From Azospirillum oleiclasticum (lineage in GTDB: Bacteria; Pseudomonadota; Alphaproteobacteria; Azospirillales; Azospirillaceae): 64,000 bases of DNA. A model generated the notes under the pieces. That model was not told the origin of the DNA, did not search any database, and saw only the letters and a list, made by a program, of their open reading frames with translations. The stretch's first letter is position 1, and each line of letters opens with the position of its first letter. The stretch lies in contig NZ_JABFFR010000020.1 in the NCBI RefSeq assembly GCF_013423485.1, positions 1-64,000 of the forward strand, written 5' to 3'. This document shows positions 34,287 through 43,492 of this stretch, in pieces. The position numbers and the translations under genes were made by a program.

Positions 34287-34679
34287 ATGAAGTTCTCGAC
34301 TTTCGCCCTTGCCACCGTCCTGTTCGCCGTTCCGGCCGTGGCCCTCGCCGACGGCCCCAGGATCGGCGCGAACGGCGGCCAGCGGACCGACGCCGGGCCG
34401 TACCACACCGAACTCGTCCTCAAAGGCAACGATGTCGTGCTGTACGTCACGGACGCCGCCGACAAACCGGTGGACGTGACCGGGGCCAAGGCCGAAGCCA
34501 CCATCCTGGCGGACAGGCAGACCCAGAAGGTCGTGCTGGAGCCGGCGGGCGGCAACGCCCTGAAGGGGCGGGCGAACCTCGGCGGCGCGCACGACAGCGT
34601 GAAGGTCGTGACCGCGCTGACCATGCCGGGTCGGAAGCCGGTGCAGGCCCGGTTCGAGATGGGCCGCACGGGCCACTGA
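34287..34679 (+). CDS. Small periplasmic protein of the efflux operon
   Basis: This 130-residue protein has a signal peptide (FALATVLFAVPAVALA) and an all-beta mature part (HTELVLKGNDVVLYVTDAADKPVDV; MPGRKPVQARF). This resembles small Ig-like proteins found beside copper and RND efflux genes. It has no Cys or Met cluster. It follows the pump by 30 bases with a GGAGA site and is probably co-transcribed. A function is not assigned. Confidence 0.7.
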   Translation: MKFSTFALATVLFAVPAVALADGPRIGANGGQRTDAGPYHTELVLKGNDVVLYVTDAADKPVDVTGAKAEATILADRQTQKVVLEPAGGNALKGRANLGGAHDSVKVVTALTMPGRKPVQARFEMGRTGH

Positions 34680-34740
34680 ATCCGGGGCGCAGGGCGGGAG
34701 CGGGCAGTGCCGCGCTCCCGCCGCACATCGAACAGGTTCA

Positions 34741-35229
34741 ATGGAGATCGACATGGCGAAGAAGCGAAGCGGCGGCGTTCCGGCGGCGGTGTTCGGCGCG
34801 GTCCTGCTCGGCGCGGCCGTTCTGGGTGGCGTGACCATCTCCGGTGGCGGCACCCCGGCCGCTGCCCAGGAGGTCGAGGTCTGGAAGTCGCCGGCCTGCG
34901 GGTGCTGCGGTGGCTGGGTGAAGCACATGGAAGCCGCGGGCTTTACCCTGAAGGTCCACACCATCGAGGATGTCGACCCGGTGAAGGCCGCCAACGGCGT
35001 GCCGGACACCCTGATGTCCTGCCACACGGCGGTCGTGGACGGCTACGTCGTCGAGGGCCACGTGCCCGCCGGCGACATCCGCCGGCTGCTCGCCAAACGT
35101 CCGAAGGCGAAGGGCCTGAGCGCACCCGGCATGCCGCAGTCCTCGCCCGGCATGGACATGCCCGGCCAGCCCTACGACGTCATCGTCTTCGGCACGCCGG
35201 AGGGCAACACGATCTACGCCGGCCACTGA
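34741..35229 (+). CDS. DUF411-family metal-binding protein
   Basis: This 162-residue protein has an N-terminal hydrophobic signal or anchor (VFGAVLLGAAVLGGVTI). The DUF411 core follows (VEVWKSPACGCCGGWVKHME, then PDTLMSCHTAVVDGYVVEGHVPA). The Cys-x-Cys-Cys and later Cys-His residues are likely Cu(I) ligands in the periplasm. The C-terminus has a Met/Pro/Gly segment. Such proteins sit in copper and silver resistance operons (CopG-like). Confidence 0.85.
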   Translation: MEIDMAKKRSGGVPAAVFGAVLLGAAVLGGVTISGGGTPAAAQEVEVWKSPACGCCGGWVKHMEAAGFTLKVHTIEDVDPVKAANGVPDTLMSCHTAVVDGYVVEGHVPAGDIRRLLAKRPKAKGLSAPGMPQSSPGMDMPGQPYDVIVFGTPEGNTIYAGH

Positions 35230-35265
35230 CGTGGGGCGTGGACACCGTGTGACGCCGGGACCGGG

Positions 35266-35733
35266 ATGCGGACATCCATGACGCTGAAGGTCGCTGTCGG
35301 GTCGGCGCTGGGCGCGGCGGTCGTCGTGGCGACCGTGGTCATGTCCGCCGGCTCGGGCGCGGGCGCCGACCCGAACGACGCCGCGCAGGTCGCCCGGGGC
35401 AAGGCGGTCTACGCCGAGCGGTGCGCGTCGTGCCACGGCGCGCAGCTCGAGGGCCAGCCGGACTGGCGGAGCCGCAAACCGGACGGGCGCCTGCCGGCAC
35501 CGCCGCACGACGCCTCCGGACACACCTGGCACCACCCGGACGCCGACCTGTTCAGGATTACGAAGCAGGGCATCGCCGCGTTCGCCCCGGCCGGGTACGA
35601 GAGCGACATGCCCGCCTTCGGCGACGTGCTGAGCGACGCCGAGATCCGGGCGGTGCTCGCCTTCATCAAGAGCACCTGGGCCGAGGAGACACGCCGTCGC
35701 CACGCCGCGATGAGCGGGCGGGCCGGCAAGTGA
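35266..35733 (+). CDS. Periplasmic c-type cytochrome, single haem
   Basis: This 155-residue protein has a signal-anchor sequence at the N-terminus and one haem motif CASCH (in CASCHGAQLEGQPDW). Distal Met candidates lie in SDMPAFGDVLSDAEI. This layout is common beside copper-resistance P-type ATPases and DUF411 genes. It could receive electrons in the periplasm, but nothing ties it to arsenite oxidase 20 kb away. The C-terminus is basic. Confidence 0.85.
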   Translation: MRTSMTLKVAVGSALGAAVVVATVVMSAGSGAGADPNDAAQVARGKAVYAERCASCHGAQLEGQPDWRSRKPDGRLPAPPHDASGHTWHHPDADLFRITKQGIAAFAPAGYESDMPAFGDVLSDAEIRAVLAFIKSTWAEETRRRHAAMSGRAGK

Positions 35734-35877
35734 GAGGCGGGCGCCGGCGGCATTCACGGGGGCCCCGGCCTTCCTGTCCTTGGACGGTGGAGCCCGGCCG
35801 GACGATCCGCCATGCCGCGTACCGGGGGCGCCAAGGGCGCCGGACCGCCGCCGGGCATGCGAATGGAGGAAGCCGAC

Positions 35878-38277
35878 ATGAGCGACCAGCACCGCAGCCA
35901 CGCGCACCATCACGACCATCATCGCGGCGGGCACGACCACCATGCCGGAAACGCCGGCGACGCCAAGGTGAAGGACCCGGTGTGCGGCATGATGGTCGAT
36001 CCCGGGCGGACCGACCACCACGCCGGGCACGGCGGCCGGACCTTCCACTTCTGCTCGGCGCGCTGTCACGACAGGTTCGTCGCGGCCCCCGAGCAGTACC
36101 TGAAGCCGGAGGCCGAGCCTGCCGCGCCCGAGACGGCGGTGCCGGCATCGCCGCGGAAGGGCGTGATCCACACCTGCCCGATGCACCCGGAGATCCGCCA
36201 GGAGGGTCCGGGCAACTGCCCCATCTGCGGCATGGCGTTGGAGCCGGTCGGCGCCAACGTCGGGGAAGGTCCGAACCCCGAACTCGTCGACATGACGCGC
36301 CGGTTCCGGGTTGGCACGGTCTTCACGGTGCCGCTCGTCCTGCTCGAACTCGGCGCCCACCTTCCCGGTCTGGGGCTCCACGCGCTGATCCCGCCGCAGG
36401 TTTCCCTGTGGCTCCAGTTCCTGCTGGCGACGCCGGTGGTTCTGTGGGCGGGCTGGCCGCTGTTGGAGCGGGGCTGGAGGTCGTTCGCGAACCGCAGGCT
36501 GAACATGTTCAGCCTGATCGCGTTGGGCGTCGGGGTGGCCTACCTGTTCAGCTTGGTCGCCACATTCCTGCCCGGCATTTTCCCCGCCGGGTTTCGGAAC
36601 GCCGAGGGGCTGGTCGCGGTCTATTACGAAGCGGCCGCCATCATCACCGTGCTGGTGCTGCTGGGGCAGGTGCTCGAGCTGCGCGCCCGCGAGCAGACCG
36701 GCGGCGCCATCCGGGCGCTGCTGAACCTGGCTCCCAACACCGCGCGCCGCATCCGCCCCGACGGCGAGGACGAGGAGGTGACGCTCGACGTCATTCATGT
36801 CGGCGACCGGCTGCGGGTCCGCCCCGGCGAGGGCGTGCCGGTGGACGGCGAGGTGCTGGAGGGCCGCAGCGCCGTGGACGAGTCCATGGTGACCGGCGAA
36901 AGCATGCCGGTCGGGAAGGAGCCGGGGGCGACGGTGATCGGTGGAACCGTGAACCAGACCGGCGCCTTGGTGATGCGCGCCGACAAGGTCGGCTCGGACA
37001 CCATGCTGTCGCGCATCGTGACCATGGTCGCCGAGGCGCAGCGCAGCCGCGCGCCGATCCAGCGCATGGCCGACGTGGTGTCCGGTTACTTCGTCCCGGC
37101 CGTCATCGTCGTCGCCGTCCTGGCCTTTGCCGGCTGGATGGTGTGGGGGCCGCAGCCCGCCTTCGCGTACGCGCTGATCGCGGCGGTGTCGGTGCTCATC
37201 ATCGCGTGCCCCTGTGCTCTGGGGCTGGCGACGCCGATGTCGATCATGGTCGGGGTGGGGAAGGGCGCCACGGCGGGCGTGCTGATCAAGGACGCGGCGT
37301 CCCTGGAGCGGTTCGAGAAGGTAGACACGCTGGTCGTCGACAAGACCGGCACCCTGACCGAGGGCAAGCCGAAGGTGACCGCCGTGGTTCCGGCACCGGG
37401 CGTCGACGAGGCGGAGCTGCTGTCGTTGGCGGCGAGCCTGGAGCGGTCGAGCGAGCATCCGCTGGCGGCCGCCATCGTCGCCTCCGCCGGGGAGCGGGGC
37501 CTGCCGCTGCGGGACGTCGCCGATTTCGGCTCCGTGACCGGCAAGGGCGTGGCCGGAACGGTCGGCGGGCGCGCGGTGGCGCTGGGCAACGCCGTGATGA
37601 TGCGCGACCGGGGTGTTGCGCTGGGCGATCTGGAGGCACGCGCCGACGAGCTGCGGCGCGAGGGCGCGACGGCGCTGTACGCCGCGGTGGATGGCCGGCC
37701 GGGCGGCGTCATCGCGGTCGCCGACCCGATCAAGGCGAGCACGCCGCAGGCGCTGGCGACGCTGCGGGCGGACGGCGTGCGCATCGTGATGCTGACCGGC
37801 GACAACCGGACGACGGCCGAGGCGGTGGCGCGGCGCCTGGGCATCGACGAGGTCGAGGCCGAGGTGCTGCCGGACCAGAAGCACCAGGTCGTCCGGCGCC
37901 TGAAGGCCGAAGGGCGGGTGGTGGCGATGGCGGGCGACGGCGTGAACGATGCACCGGCGCTCGCCGAGGCCGACGTCGGCGTGGCCATGGGCACCGGCAC
38001 GGAGGTCGCGATCCAGAGCGCCGGGGTGACGCTGGTGAAGGGCGACCTCGCGGGCATCGCGCGGGCGCGGGTGCTGAGCCGGGCGACGATGCGGAACATC
38101 CGGCAGAACCTGTTCCTCGCGTTCGTCTACAACGCGTTGGGGGTTCCGGTCGCGGCGGGGGTCTTCTACCCGCTGTTCGGCTGGACGCTCAGCCCCGTCA
38201 TCGCCGCCGCCGCCATGGCGCTGAGCTCGGTGTCGGTGATCGGCAACGCGCTGCGGCTGCGGCGGCTGCGCTTCTAG
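35878..38277 (+). CDS. copA: Copper-translocating P1B-type ATPase with YHS and metal-binding N-terminus
   Basis: This 799-residue ATPase starts at ATG 35878 (GGAGGA upstream). The N-terminus is His-rich (8-22), then a YHS domain (about 31-76; DPVCGMMVD and FCSARCHDRF) and a heavy-metal-binding domain (98-124; CPMHPE and CPICGMALEP). There is no classical HMA domain. The core has the CPC transport motif (ACPCALGLATP), the phosphorylation site DKTGTLTEGKP, an HP motif (SSEHPLAAAI) and the hinge GDGVNDAPAL. It should export Cu(I). It is the last gene of the metal block. Confidence 0.92.
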   Translation: MSDQHRSHAHHHDHHRGGHDHHAGNAGDAKVKDPVCGMMVDPGRTDHHAGHGGRTFHFCSARCHDRFVAAPEQYLKPEAEPAAPETAVPASPRKGVIHTCPMHPEIRQEGPGNCPICGMALEPVGANVGEGPNPELVDMTRRFRVGTVFTVPLVLLELGAHLPGLGLHALIPPQVSLWLQFLLATPVVLWAGWPLLERGWRSFANRRLNMFSLIALGVGVAYLFSLVATFLPGIFPAGFRNAEGLVAVYYEAAAIITVLVLLGQVLELRAREQTGGAIRALLNLAPNTARRIRPDGEDEEVTLDVIHVGDRLRVRPGEGVPVDGEVLEGRSAVDESMVTGESMPVGKEPGATVIGGTVNQTGALVMRADKVGSDTMLSRIVTMVAEAQRSRAPIQRMADVVSGYFVPAVIVVAVLAFAGWMVWGPQPAFAYALIAAVSVLIIACPCALGLATPMSIMVGVGKGATAGVLIKDAASLERFEKVDTLVVDKTGTLTEGKPKVTAVVPAPGVDEAELLSLAASLERSSEHPLAAAIVASAGERGLPLRDVADFGSVTGKGVAGTVGGRAVALGNAVMMRDRGVALGDLEARADELRREGATALYAAVDGRPGGVIAVADPIKASTPQALATLRADGVRIVMLTGDNRTTAEAVARRLGIDEVEAEVLPDQKHQVVRRLKAEGRVVAMAGDGVNDAPALAEADVGVAMGTGTEVAIQSAGVTLVKGDLAGIARARVLSRATMRNIRQNLFLAFVYNALGVPVAAGVFYPLFGWTLSPVIAAAAMALSSVSVIGNALRLRRLRF

Positions 38278-38497
38278 TTCTACTGTGTCATAAATCTGGA
38301 TTGATGGCGCGGATCGCTGTAGGAAGGGGGGTTTATCGGTAGTTGGTTCAGCAGCAATGCGCATGAAGCCTGCGCAATGGAATATTCAGACATCGTCCGA
38401 ATGAAAGCGCTGCCAACCCAACAGGTCGAAACCACACGGTCGGCGAGCGCGTCGCCAACCTGGAATGAGTTTGCTGTCGGAAACGGGGGCAAGGCGG

Positions 38498-40900
38498 TCA
38501 GCCCACCAGACGGTCGTCTTCGACCGGATGCGCGGGATCGCCGATCATCGCAACTGAGGGAATGAGGATGGTGAACGTGGTCCCCACCGCCACCTCCGAC
38601 GACACGGACACGGGATGGTCGAGCATCCCGGACAGTCGCTGAACGATTGACAATCCCAGCCCCAACCCCTGCCCGCGCCGCCGCCCGGCGGTGTCCACTT
38701 GATGGAACTCCTCGAAAATGAGGTCGAGTTGATCGGCTGGAATGCCGATGCCGGTGTCAGTGACGCGGATCTCGACGCCAGCCGGAATCTGGTGACTTGA
38801 CAGCGTGACGTTCCCTTCGGACGTGTAGCGGATGGCGTTCTCAATCAGGTTCCGCACCATGCGCCCGACCAGCACCCGGTCGCTGCGCACTGTCGCATCG
38901 CCGTGCAGCAATGCCCGGAATTCGAGCCCCTTGCCCCGGACCACGGGTGTGTATGCGGTGGCGATTTCGGTCAGGAGACCGTCGAGCGCGAACGAATTGA
39001 TATGGACCTCGACCCCGCCGGCATCCAGGCGGGAGAGATCGAGCAGACCATCCAGCAGTTCCCTGAGCGTCGTCAGGTTGCTCTCGATCACGGCCATGCA
39101 ACGCTCCGTCCGCTCGTCCACGTTCTGGCTGCGCAGCACCTCCATGAAGAAGAACAGCGACTGAAGGGGCTGACGCAGGTCATGGCTGGCCACGGCGATG
39201 AAACGGGCCTTGGCCTGCGACGCCTGTTCGGCGCGCTTCATGGCGGCCTGCAACGCTTCCTCCCGTTGCCGACGGCCCGTCACGTCGAGGGTGATGCCGA
39301 CCACCCGTTGCGGTGATCCGTCGACTTGCCGAAGGACGCTTCCCCGCGTCGAAATCCAATGCGTCCGACCGTCACCGTGCACCACCCGATACTCCCGAAT
39401 GAAATGGGCGCAGGCCTCGGCGATCACGCGGTCGTGCTCCGTCATCGCGGCGTCGCGGTCGTCGGGATGCAGATGACGTTGCCATTCCCGAGCGAAGGAG
39501 CCGGCGTCGGCGGGCGAGAGTCCGTGCATGAGGCACGCGTCGGGCGACGCGCTTCCTTCCCCGGTTCGCAGGTCGACGTCGAAGGTGCCGGCGTCGGCGG
39601 CGCTCACGGCCAGCCGGAGCTGTTCGGCGGAATGCCGCACCGCGGCCTCCGCGCCCTTCCGCTCGGTCACATCCTTCAGATAGAACGTCATCCCTTCCCG
39701 GGACGGAAACCCGCGGACGAGGTACCACTGCCCCGTGCACCGGCCGAAGAATTCGAACTCGATGGTCTTGTGCTCGTCCATCGCGCGCTGGCAGAGCTCC
39801 CGGACGGCCGTGTCGGACACCTCCGGAACGTGTCCCCAAAGGAGAGTCCCGGCCAGCTCCACGCCATCCGGCACCAACGCCAGCGCACGTGCGTTGGCGT
39901 AGGTGATGCGCCAGTCGCGATCCACCTCCGCCACCGCGTCGGTGATGGTGGACAGTACGTCGGCCATCTTCCGCTGTGTCGCGTTGGCCTGCTCGCGCAC
40001 GCGGCAGTACTTGCGCACCGCGCAGGCCGCCCCGCCAGCGCACAGCAGCAGTATGACGGAGAAGGCCACCATCGAGCGCATTACCGCGTCGTCCACGCCG
40101 TCCATCCCGTCGTCGACAGCGACGGCGACGCCCGTGTAGGTGCCACTCGTGCCGGACTTGATGGGCGAATAGGCGAGAATGCGGGGGGTGCCGTCGATGC
40201 CGACGATCCGCGCAACACCGGGGCCCTCGGCGTCCAACAGATGATGGCAGGACGTGGCGACCGGTGCCCCGACCACACCCGGCCGTTCCGGAAGACGGGC
40301 AAGCACCACGCGATTGCGATCGGTGAGCATGATGGCGGCGTTGTCAGGCCAGGGCAGCAGCGCGATCAGGTGCTCCAGCCATGCGGTGTCGAGCACGGCG
40401 ACAGCCTCGCCCACACGCGTACCTTCGGCATTACGGAAGGTCAGGGAAAAAGTCAGGGCCGGCCGTCCCGTTGCCGGCGATACGACAAGAGCCCCGATCG
40501 CGAAACTGTCCGCCGCCGTCGCCTCGCCGGGCGATGGAAAGGCGTTGGCCTGCATGCCCAACAACGCCGGGGCGCTGGCGCAGCGCATCACACCATGATC
40601 GTCCACGAAGGCGACCGCCAGATGTTCGGAATAATCCTTCTTCAGCCGATTCAGGATATCCCGGCAACGCTCCGGTGCGAGATTCGGCACGTCTGTTCGC
40701 ACCAGCGTGGCAAGAATCTGCCGGATGCCGTCGAACGTCCGCTGCGCCTCGATATCGATGAGATTCAGGAGGCGCGATGCTTCTGCCTCGATTTCCTGGC
40801 GGCGATCATCGCGAAGCCGAATTTTCCCTTGGATTTCAAACGCGAAAATCGGCATCGCCGCCAGGACGAACAGCGCGAACAATTTGCGAATGTCCAACAT
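38498..40900 (-). CDS. CACHE/PAS sensor histidine kinase
   Basis: This kinase of about 800 residues has an N-terminal membrane helix (LFALFVLAAMPIFAF), a periplasmic double-CACHE domain (to about residue 255), and a second helix near 265-285 (MVAFSVILLLCAGGAACAV). Two PAS domains follow, then HisKA with the acceptor in VASHDLRQPLQSLFFF (about His573) and a HATPase (NLIENAIRYT, DTGIGIP, GLGLGLS). There is no receiver domain and no neighbouring regulator, so it is an orphan. ATG 40900 is preferred because GGAG lies 8 bases upstream; the frame is open to 40969. Confidence 0.88.
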   Translation of the reverse strand: MLDIRKLFALFVLAAMPIFAFEIQGKIRLRDDRRQEIEAEASRLLNLIDIEAQRTFDGIRQILATLVRTDVPNLAPERCRDILNRLKKDYSEHLAVAFVDDHGVMRCASAPALLGMQANAFPSPGEATAADSFAIGALVVSPATGRPALTFSLTFRNAEGTRVGEAVAVLDTAWLEHLIALLPWPDNAAIMLTDRNRVVLARLPERPGVVGAPVATSCHHLLDAEGPGVARIVGIDGTPRILAYSPIKSGTSGTYTGVAVAVDDGMDGVDDAVMRSMVAFSVILLLCAGGAACAVRKYCRVREQANATQRKMADVLSTITDAVAEVDRDWRITYANARALALVPDGVELAGTLLWGHVPEVSDTAVRELCQRAMDEHKTIEFEFFGRCTGQWYLVRGFPSREGMTFYLKDVTERKGAEAAVRHSAEQLRLAVSAADAGTFDVDLRTGEGSASPDACLMHGLSPADAGSFAREWQRHLHPDDRDAAMTEHDRVIAEACAHFIREYRVVHGDGRTHWISTRGSVLRQVDGSPQRVVGITLDVTGRRQREEALQAAMKRAEQASQAKARFIAVASHDLRQPLQSLFFFMEVLRSQNVDERTERCMAVIESNLTTLRELLDGLLDLSRLDAGGVEVHINSFALDGLLTEIATAYTPVVRGKGLEFRALLHGDATVRSDRVLVGRMVRNLIENAIRYTSEGNVTLSSHQIPAGVEIRVTDTGIGIPADQLDLIFEEFHQVDTAGRRRGQGLGLGLSIVQRLSGMLDHPVSVSSEVAVGTTFTILIPSVAMIGDPAHPVEDDRLVG

Positions 40901-41303
40901 CCGCCATCTCCTCGCCCCTCGGAAGGGACGCTTCATCTGCAAACAAACTAAGTATACGACCTCTGTCACGAAATTTCAATTTTGGGTTCGTAATATGATT
41001 CTTAATAGATGCGAAATACTTGTTCAAGATCCGAACATTAAAATTGTCTTAAACTCGATAATAACAAGATTTAGTTGGCCCACATCCCCACAATCAACAA
41101 AAGATAGACTCATAGGGTCCGAAACGTAGACTGATCGGATCAACCGTCTTATAGACTTGGCACAGAGCGGCACGTTGCCGCGGACATTGCGGAGTCACAA
41201 TGGTCAGCACGTTGATCAATTTCTGATGGATATCCCTAAACCGCGTCTTTGAACATTGGACAGGGTGCAGCGACATGGCTTCCGGCTGTCCGCTGACGGC
41301 CGT
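40901..41303. other. AT-rich intergenic region
   Basis: The stretch from about 40950 to 41150 is far lower in GC than its surroundings and holds no supported gene. It probably contains the promoters of the sensor kinase. A palindrome TGATC-G-GATCA (near 41130) is present but has odd spacing for an FNR-type site. Confidence 0.35.
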
Positions 41304-41501
41304 TCAGGTCCGGTCGACGAAATGGAACGAGTGGAACACGATTGTGTTCGTGCGCACATCGCGGATCTCCAGTGTGAAGGCGGCTTTGAACTCCTTCAAA
41401 ATCTGTTCCATGCCGCGCACCATGATCAGAATGCGCTCGAGCTGGAGGCCTTCATCATCGCCATCCATAAGCGTGCCGAAGCACGAAAACTGATAATTCA
41501 T
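41304..41501 (-). CDS. Small hypothetical protein, 65 residues
   Basis: This minus-strand gene has a good site (TTTAGGAGACAC before ATG 41501). The protein begins MNYQFSCFGTLMDGDDEGLQ and has a helix (LERILIMVRGMEQILKEFK) followed by two strands (AAFTLEIRDV and TIVFHSFHFVDR). Its composition is protein-like, while the overlapping plus-strand frame is not convincing. No family is recognised. Confidence 0.55.
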   Translation of the reverse strand: MNYQFSCFGTLMDGDDEGLQLERILIMVRGMEQILKEFKAAFTLEIRDVRTNTIVFHSFHFVDRT

Positions 41502-41702
41502 GACGCGTGTCTCCTAAAACATCCTCTGTTTTCACAGAACCTGACGGCAATTATTCGACCGCATACTGCGCGGCCCATTGACCGGAGATGACCGCACCTG
41601 AGATCTTGAATAGAGCATGGGAGCAGCAGATGATTCACCCGGCCTTTTGCACTTGCAGCATCCATTCGGCTGACGCCGGCACACATGTGCCAGTGGCGCG
41701 CC

Positions 41703-42434
41703 TCACAGGATGAACTGGCACCCGGTGGGCTCGGACGTGGTGTAGCAGGCGAAGGAAATCAGAGCGTCACGGTTGTGGATGACCAGCATGTTGCTGCCCA
41801 GCGTGGCCAGCCCACGATCCCTCAATTCCGTCAACGACCGGTTCACATGGGTACCCGAAAGCCCCAGCGAATCCGCGATGTGCTGCCGCTGCAAGGGAAA
41901 ATGCACCCAAGACCCGTTGCCGATGCCGAGATCGCGCACACGGTCGAAGATCTCCAGCATCAGATAGCCAATGCGCTGCGGAGCCGTCAGCCGGCCGATC
42001 GCAGCAAGGCGGTTTTCATAACGTCGCTCCTTGGCGAAGAGCGTGCGGATCAACGTCCGGTATCGCGTGGGACGGCCGATCAGGTGGTCCTGCACCGCGC
42101 CATTGTCCAGCACGCAAACAGTCACCGGCGTCAGCGACTGCACGTGATGGTCCATGATGCCGGTCAGTGCCTTTTCCAGGCCGATCGCCTCGCCTGGCAA
42201 TAGGATGTCGAGAATCTGCCGGCTGCCGTTCGGCAGGCGGCGGTACTTGAACGCCCAGCCGGCTATCAGGGTGCACACAGCGTCGCCGATGCGCGGCGAC
42301 GGCGCAATGTCTTGCTTCGGCGGCATTGAGACCTGTCCCGACCGCGAATGCATGATGTCCGTCAGTTCATCATCCGTGAGTTGCTCGAACAGCGGTTTGC
42401 GGCGAAGATCGCAGGTCAGGCAGGGGGAGTTCAT
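41703..42434 (-). CDS. Crp/Fnr-family transcriptional regulator
   Basis: This 243-residue protein has an N-terminal CLTC pair (Cys5, Cys8), a cyclic-nucleotide-type beta-barrel (to about 130), a dimer helix and a C-terminal Crp-type HTH (about 185-210; QHIADSLGLSGTHVNRSLTEL). It lacks the full four-Cys set of oxygen-sensing FNR. The recognition helix has HVNR instead of the E-x-x-SR of FNR, so its site should differ from TTGAT-N4-ATCAA. It is a candidate reader of the TTAAC-type boxes found nearby. It is divergent from the PAS gene at 42660. Confidence 0.85.
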   Translation of the reverse strand: MNSPCLTCDLRRKPLFEQLTDDELTDIMHSRSGQVSMPPKQDIAPSPRIGDAVCTLIAGWAFKYRRLPNGSRQILDILLPGEAIGLEKALTGIMDHHVQSLTPVTVCVLDNGAVQDHLIGRPTRYRTLIRTLFAKERRYENRLAAIGRLTAPQRIGYLMLEIFDRVRDLGIGNGSWVHFPLQRQHIADSLGLSGTHVNRSLTELRDRGLATLGSNMLVIHNRDALISFACYTTSEPTGCQFIL

Positions 42435-42659
42435 GCAGGGTCCTTCGTGCGCCCTTGCGATGTTGTCGGCATCGTTCCACGCGGGCGAAACTATGGCGCA
42501 CCCCAAAGTGCCGTCAAAGCCACCTTCTGCACGACTCGCCTCGTATGTTATCCGAGCAGCGGTCTCGCACGCACTGGCACATTTGGTCTCCAAGGCGCCG
42601 AATGTTGTCAGACCAATGAACCGGCGCGAACCGCCCGCCCAGGGAGTGTTGACGAGGCC

Positions 42660-43079
42660 ATGACCGGCGATGACAAGACAAACGCCCCTCTTTTCGGCGA
42701 CGGTGCCGGAACCAGCGACCGAACCCTGTTCGACGCCGACCGCATCCCTGCCATGGTTTTCGTATATCGTGCCGACGGTCGCTGTGACTACCGCAACCAG
42801 CGCTACTACAACCTGACCGGCCTGGATCCGGTCCGGGATGGAGACAGCCGCTGGGGAGCGGCCCTGCATCCGGACGATCACGCCCCGGTCCGCGAGCGAT
42901 GGCGCGAAAGCGTCCTGCTGAACGTGCCGTTCGAAGGCCGTTACCGGCTGCGCATGGCGGACGGCACCTATCGATGGCACGTCGAGCGGGCGGAGCCGCA
43001 CTACGACGACGGAACCGAGGCGATCCTGTGGTACGGCGTCGCCATCGACATCCACGGCCTTCCGGACTCCCCGCCATAA
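42660..43079 (+). CDS. Single PAS-domain protein
   Basis: This 139-residue protein is almost entirely one PAS fold of the PAS_3 type (VFVYRADGRCDYRNQRYYNLTG, then LHPDDHAPVRERW and a PAC-like end GVAIDIHGL). It has no output domain, so it may act as a sensor module that interacts with another protein, possibly the divergent Crp/Fnr regulator or the nearby kinases. It starts at ATG 42660 with GACGAGG upstream. Confidence 0.75.
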   Translation: MTGDDKTNAPLFGDGAGTSDRTLFDADRIPAMVFVYRADGRCDYRNQRYYNLTGLDPVRDGDSRWGAALHPDDHAPVRERWRESVLLNVPFEGRYRLRMADGTYRWHVERAEPHYDDGTEAILWYGVAIDIHGLPDSPP

Positions 43080-43112
43080 ATCCGTGCGTGACCGGGATGA
43101 TTCTCCGCGGCA

Positions 43113-43126
43113 CTAACCTGGATTAA
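43113..43126. promoter_or_regulatory. FNR/DNR-like 14-bp box upstream of the phaC operon
   Basis: CTAACCTGGATTAA. It matches the local consensus (T/C)TAACC-N2-(G/A)(G/A)TTAA. Its centre lies about 61 bases before the start at 43181, the same distance as for the box before the small gene at 56239. Confidence 0.55.
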
Positions 43127-43180
43127 GGCGCCTCTTGCCACGCCGGGGACACTGGTGGCTCCCGGCACGGAGGACACGCC

Positions 43181-43492
43181 ATGCTGCTGATCACCATCGA
43201 GGACTGCATTGCACTGAGCGGTTTGACGGAAGAGGAAATCGACGCCATCGCCGCACACGAGCACCTGCCCGAGATCGTCGCCACAGAGCTGGGCGCCTAT
43301 CTTGAACAGACGCCCCAGGGTCGGCGAACCATCCGCCACATGATCGAGGACGACATCACCGCCGCCATGGCGGCACGCGATACACGCCGGGCCGGAATCC
43401 TGAAAATGGTGTTGGCGCACTACGTCCGGCACCAGGAGAACCAGCCGGTGACGCGGGAGGACGACGATCATGGACGCTCTGTCGTTGCCTGA
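43181..43492 (+). CDS. Conserved-looking hypothetical protein before PHA synthase
   Basis: This 103-residue acidic helical protein begins MLLITIEDCIALSGLTEEEI and has a second helix set (TIRHMIEDDITAAMAARDTRRAGILKMVLAHYV, read in two pieces). The ribosome binding site is GGAGGA. It overlaps the start of phaC by 23 bases, so the two are translationally coupled. It has no recognised family. Its position suggests a role in PHA granule or stress regulation, an inference only. Confidence 0.65.
   Translation: MLLITIEDCIALSGLTEEEIDAIAAHEHLPEIVATELGAYLEQTPQGRRTIRHMIEDDITAAMAARDTRRAGILKMVLAHYVRHQENQPVTREDDDHGRSVVA

Noticed and set aside
31110..38364. Very long minus-strand frames (1305 and 1208 residues) opposite the RND pump and P-type ATPase
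   Set aside because: They are His/Arg/Asp-rich low-complexity antisense frames typical of GC-rich genes, without any domain.
38280..38492. A 70-residue minus-strand frame after copA
   Set aside because: It has no ribosome binding site or recognisable family, and its composition is not convincing.
41120..41145. TGATCGGATCA as an FNR box
   Set aside because: The spacing between half-sites is odd (one central base), unlike the 4-base spacer of FNR-type sites.
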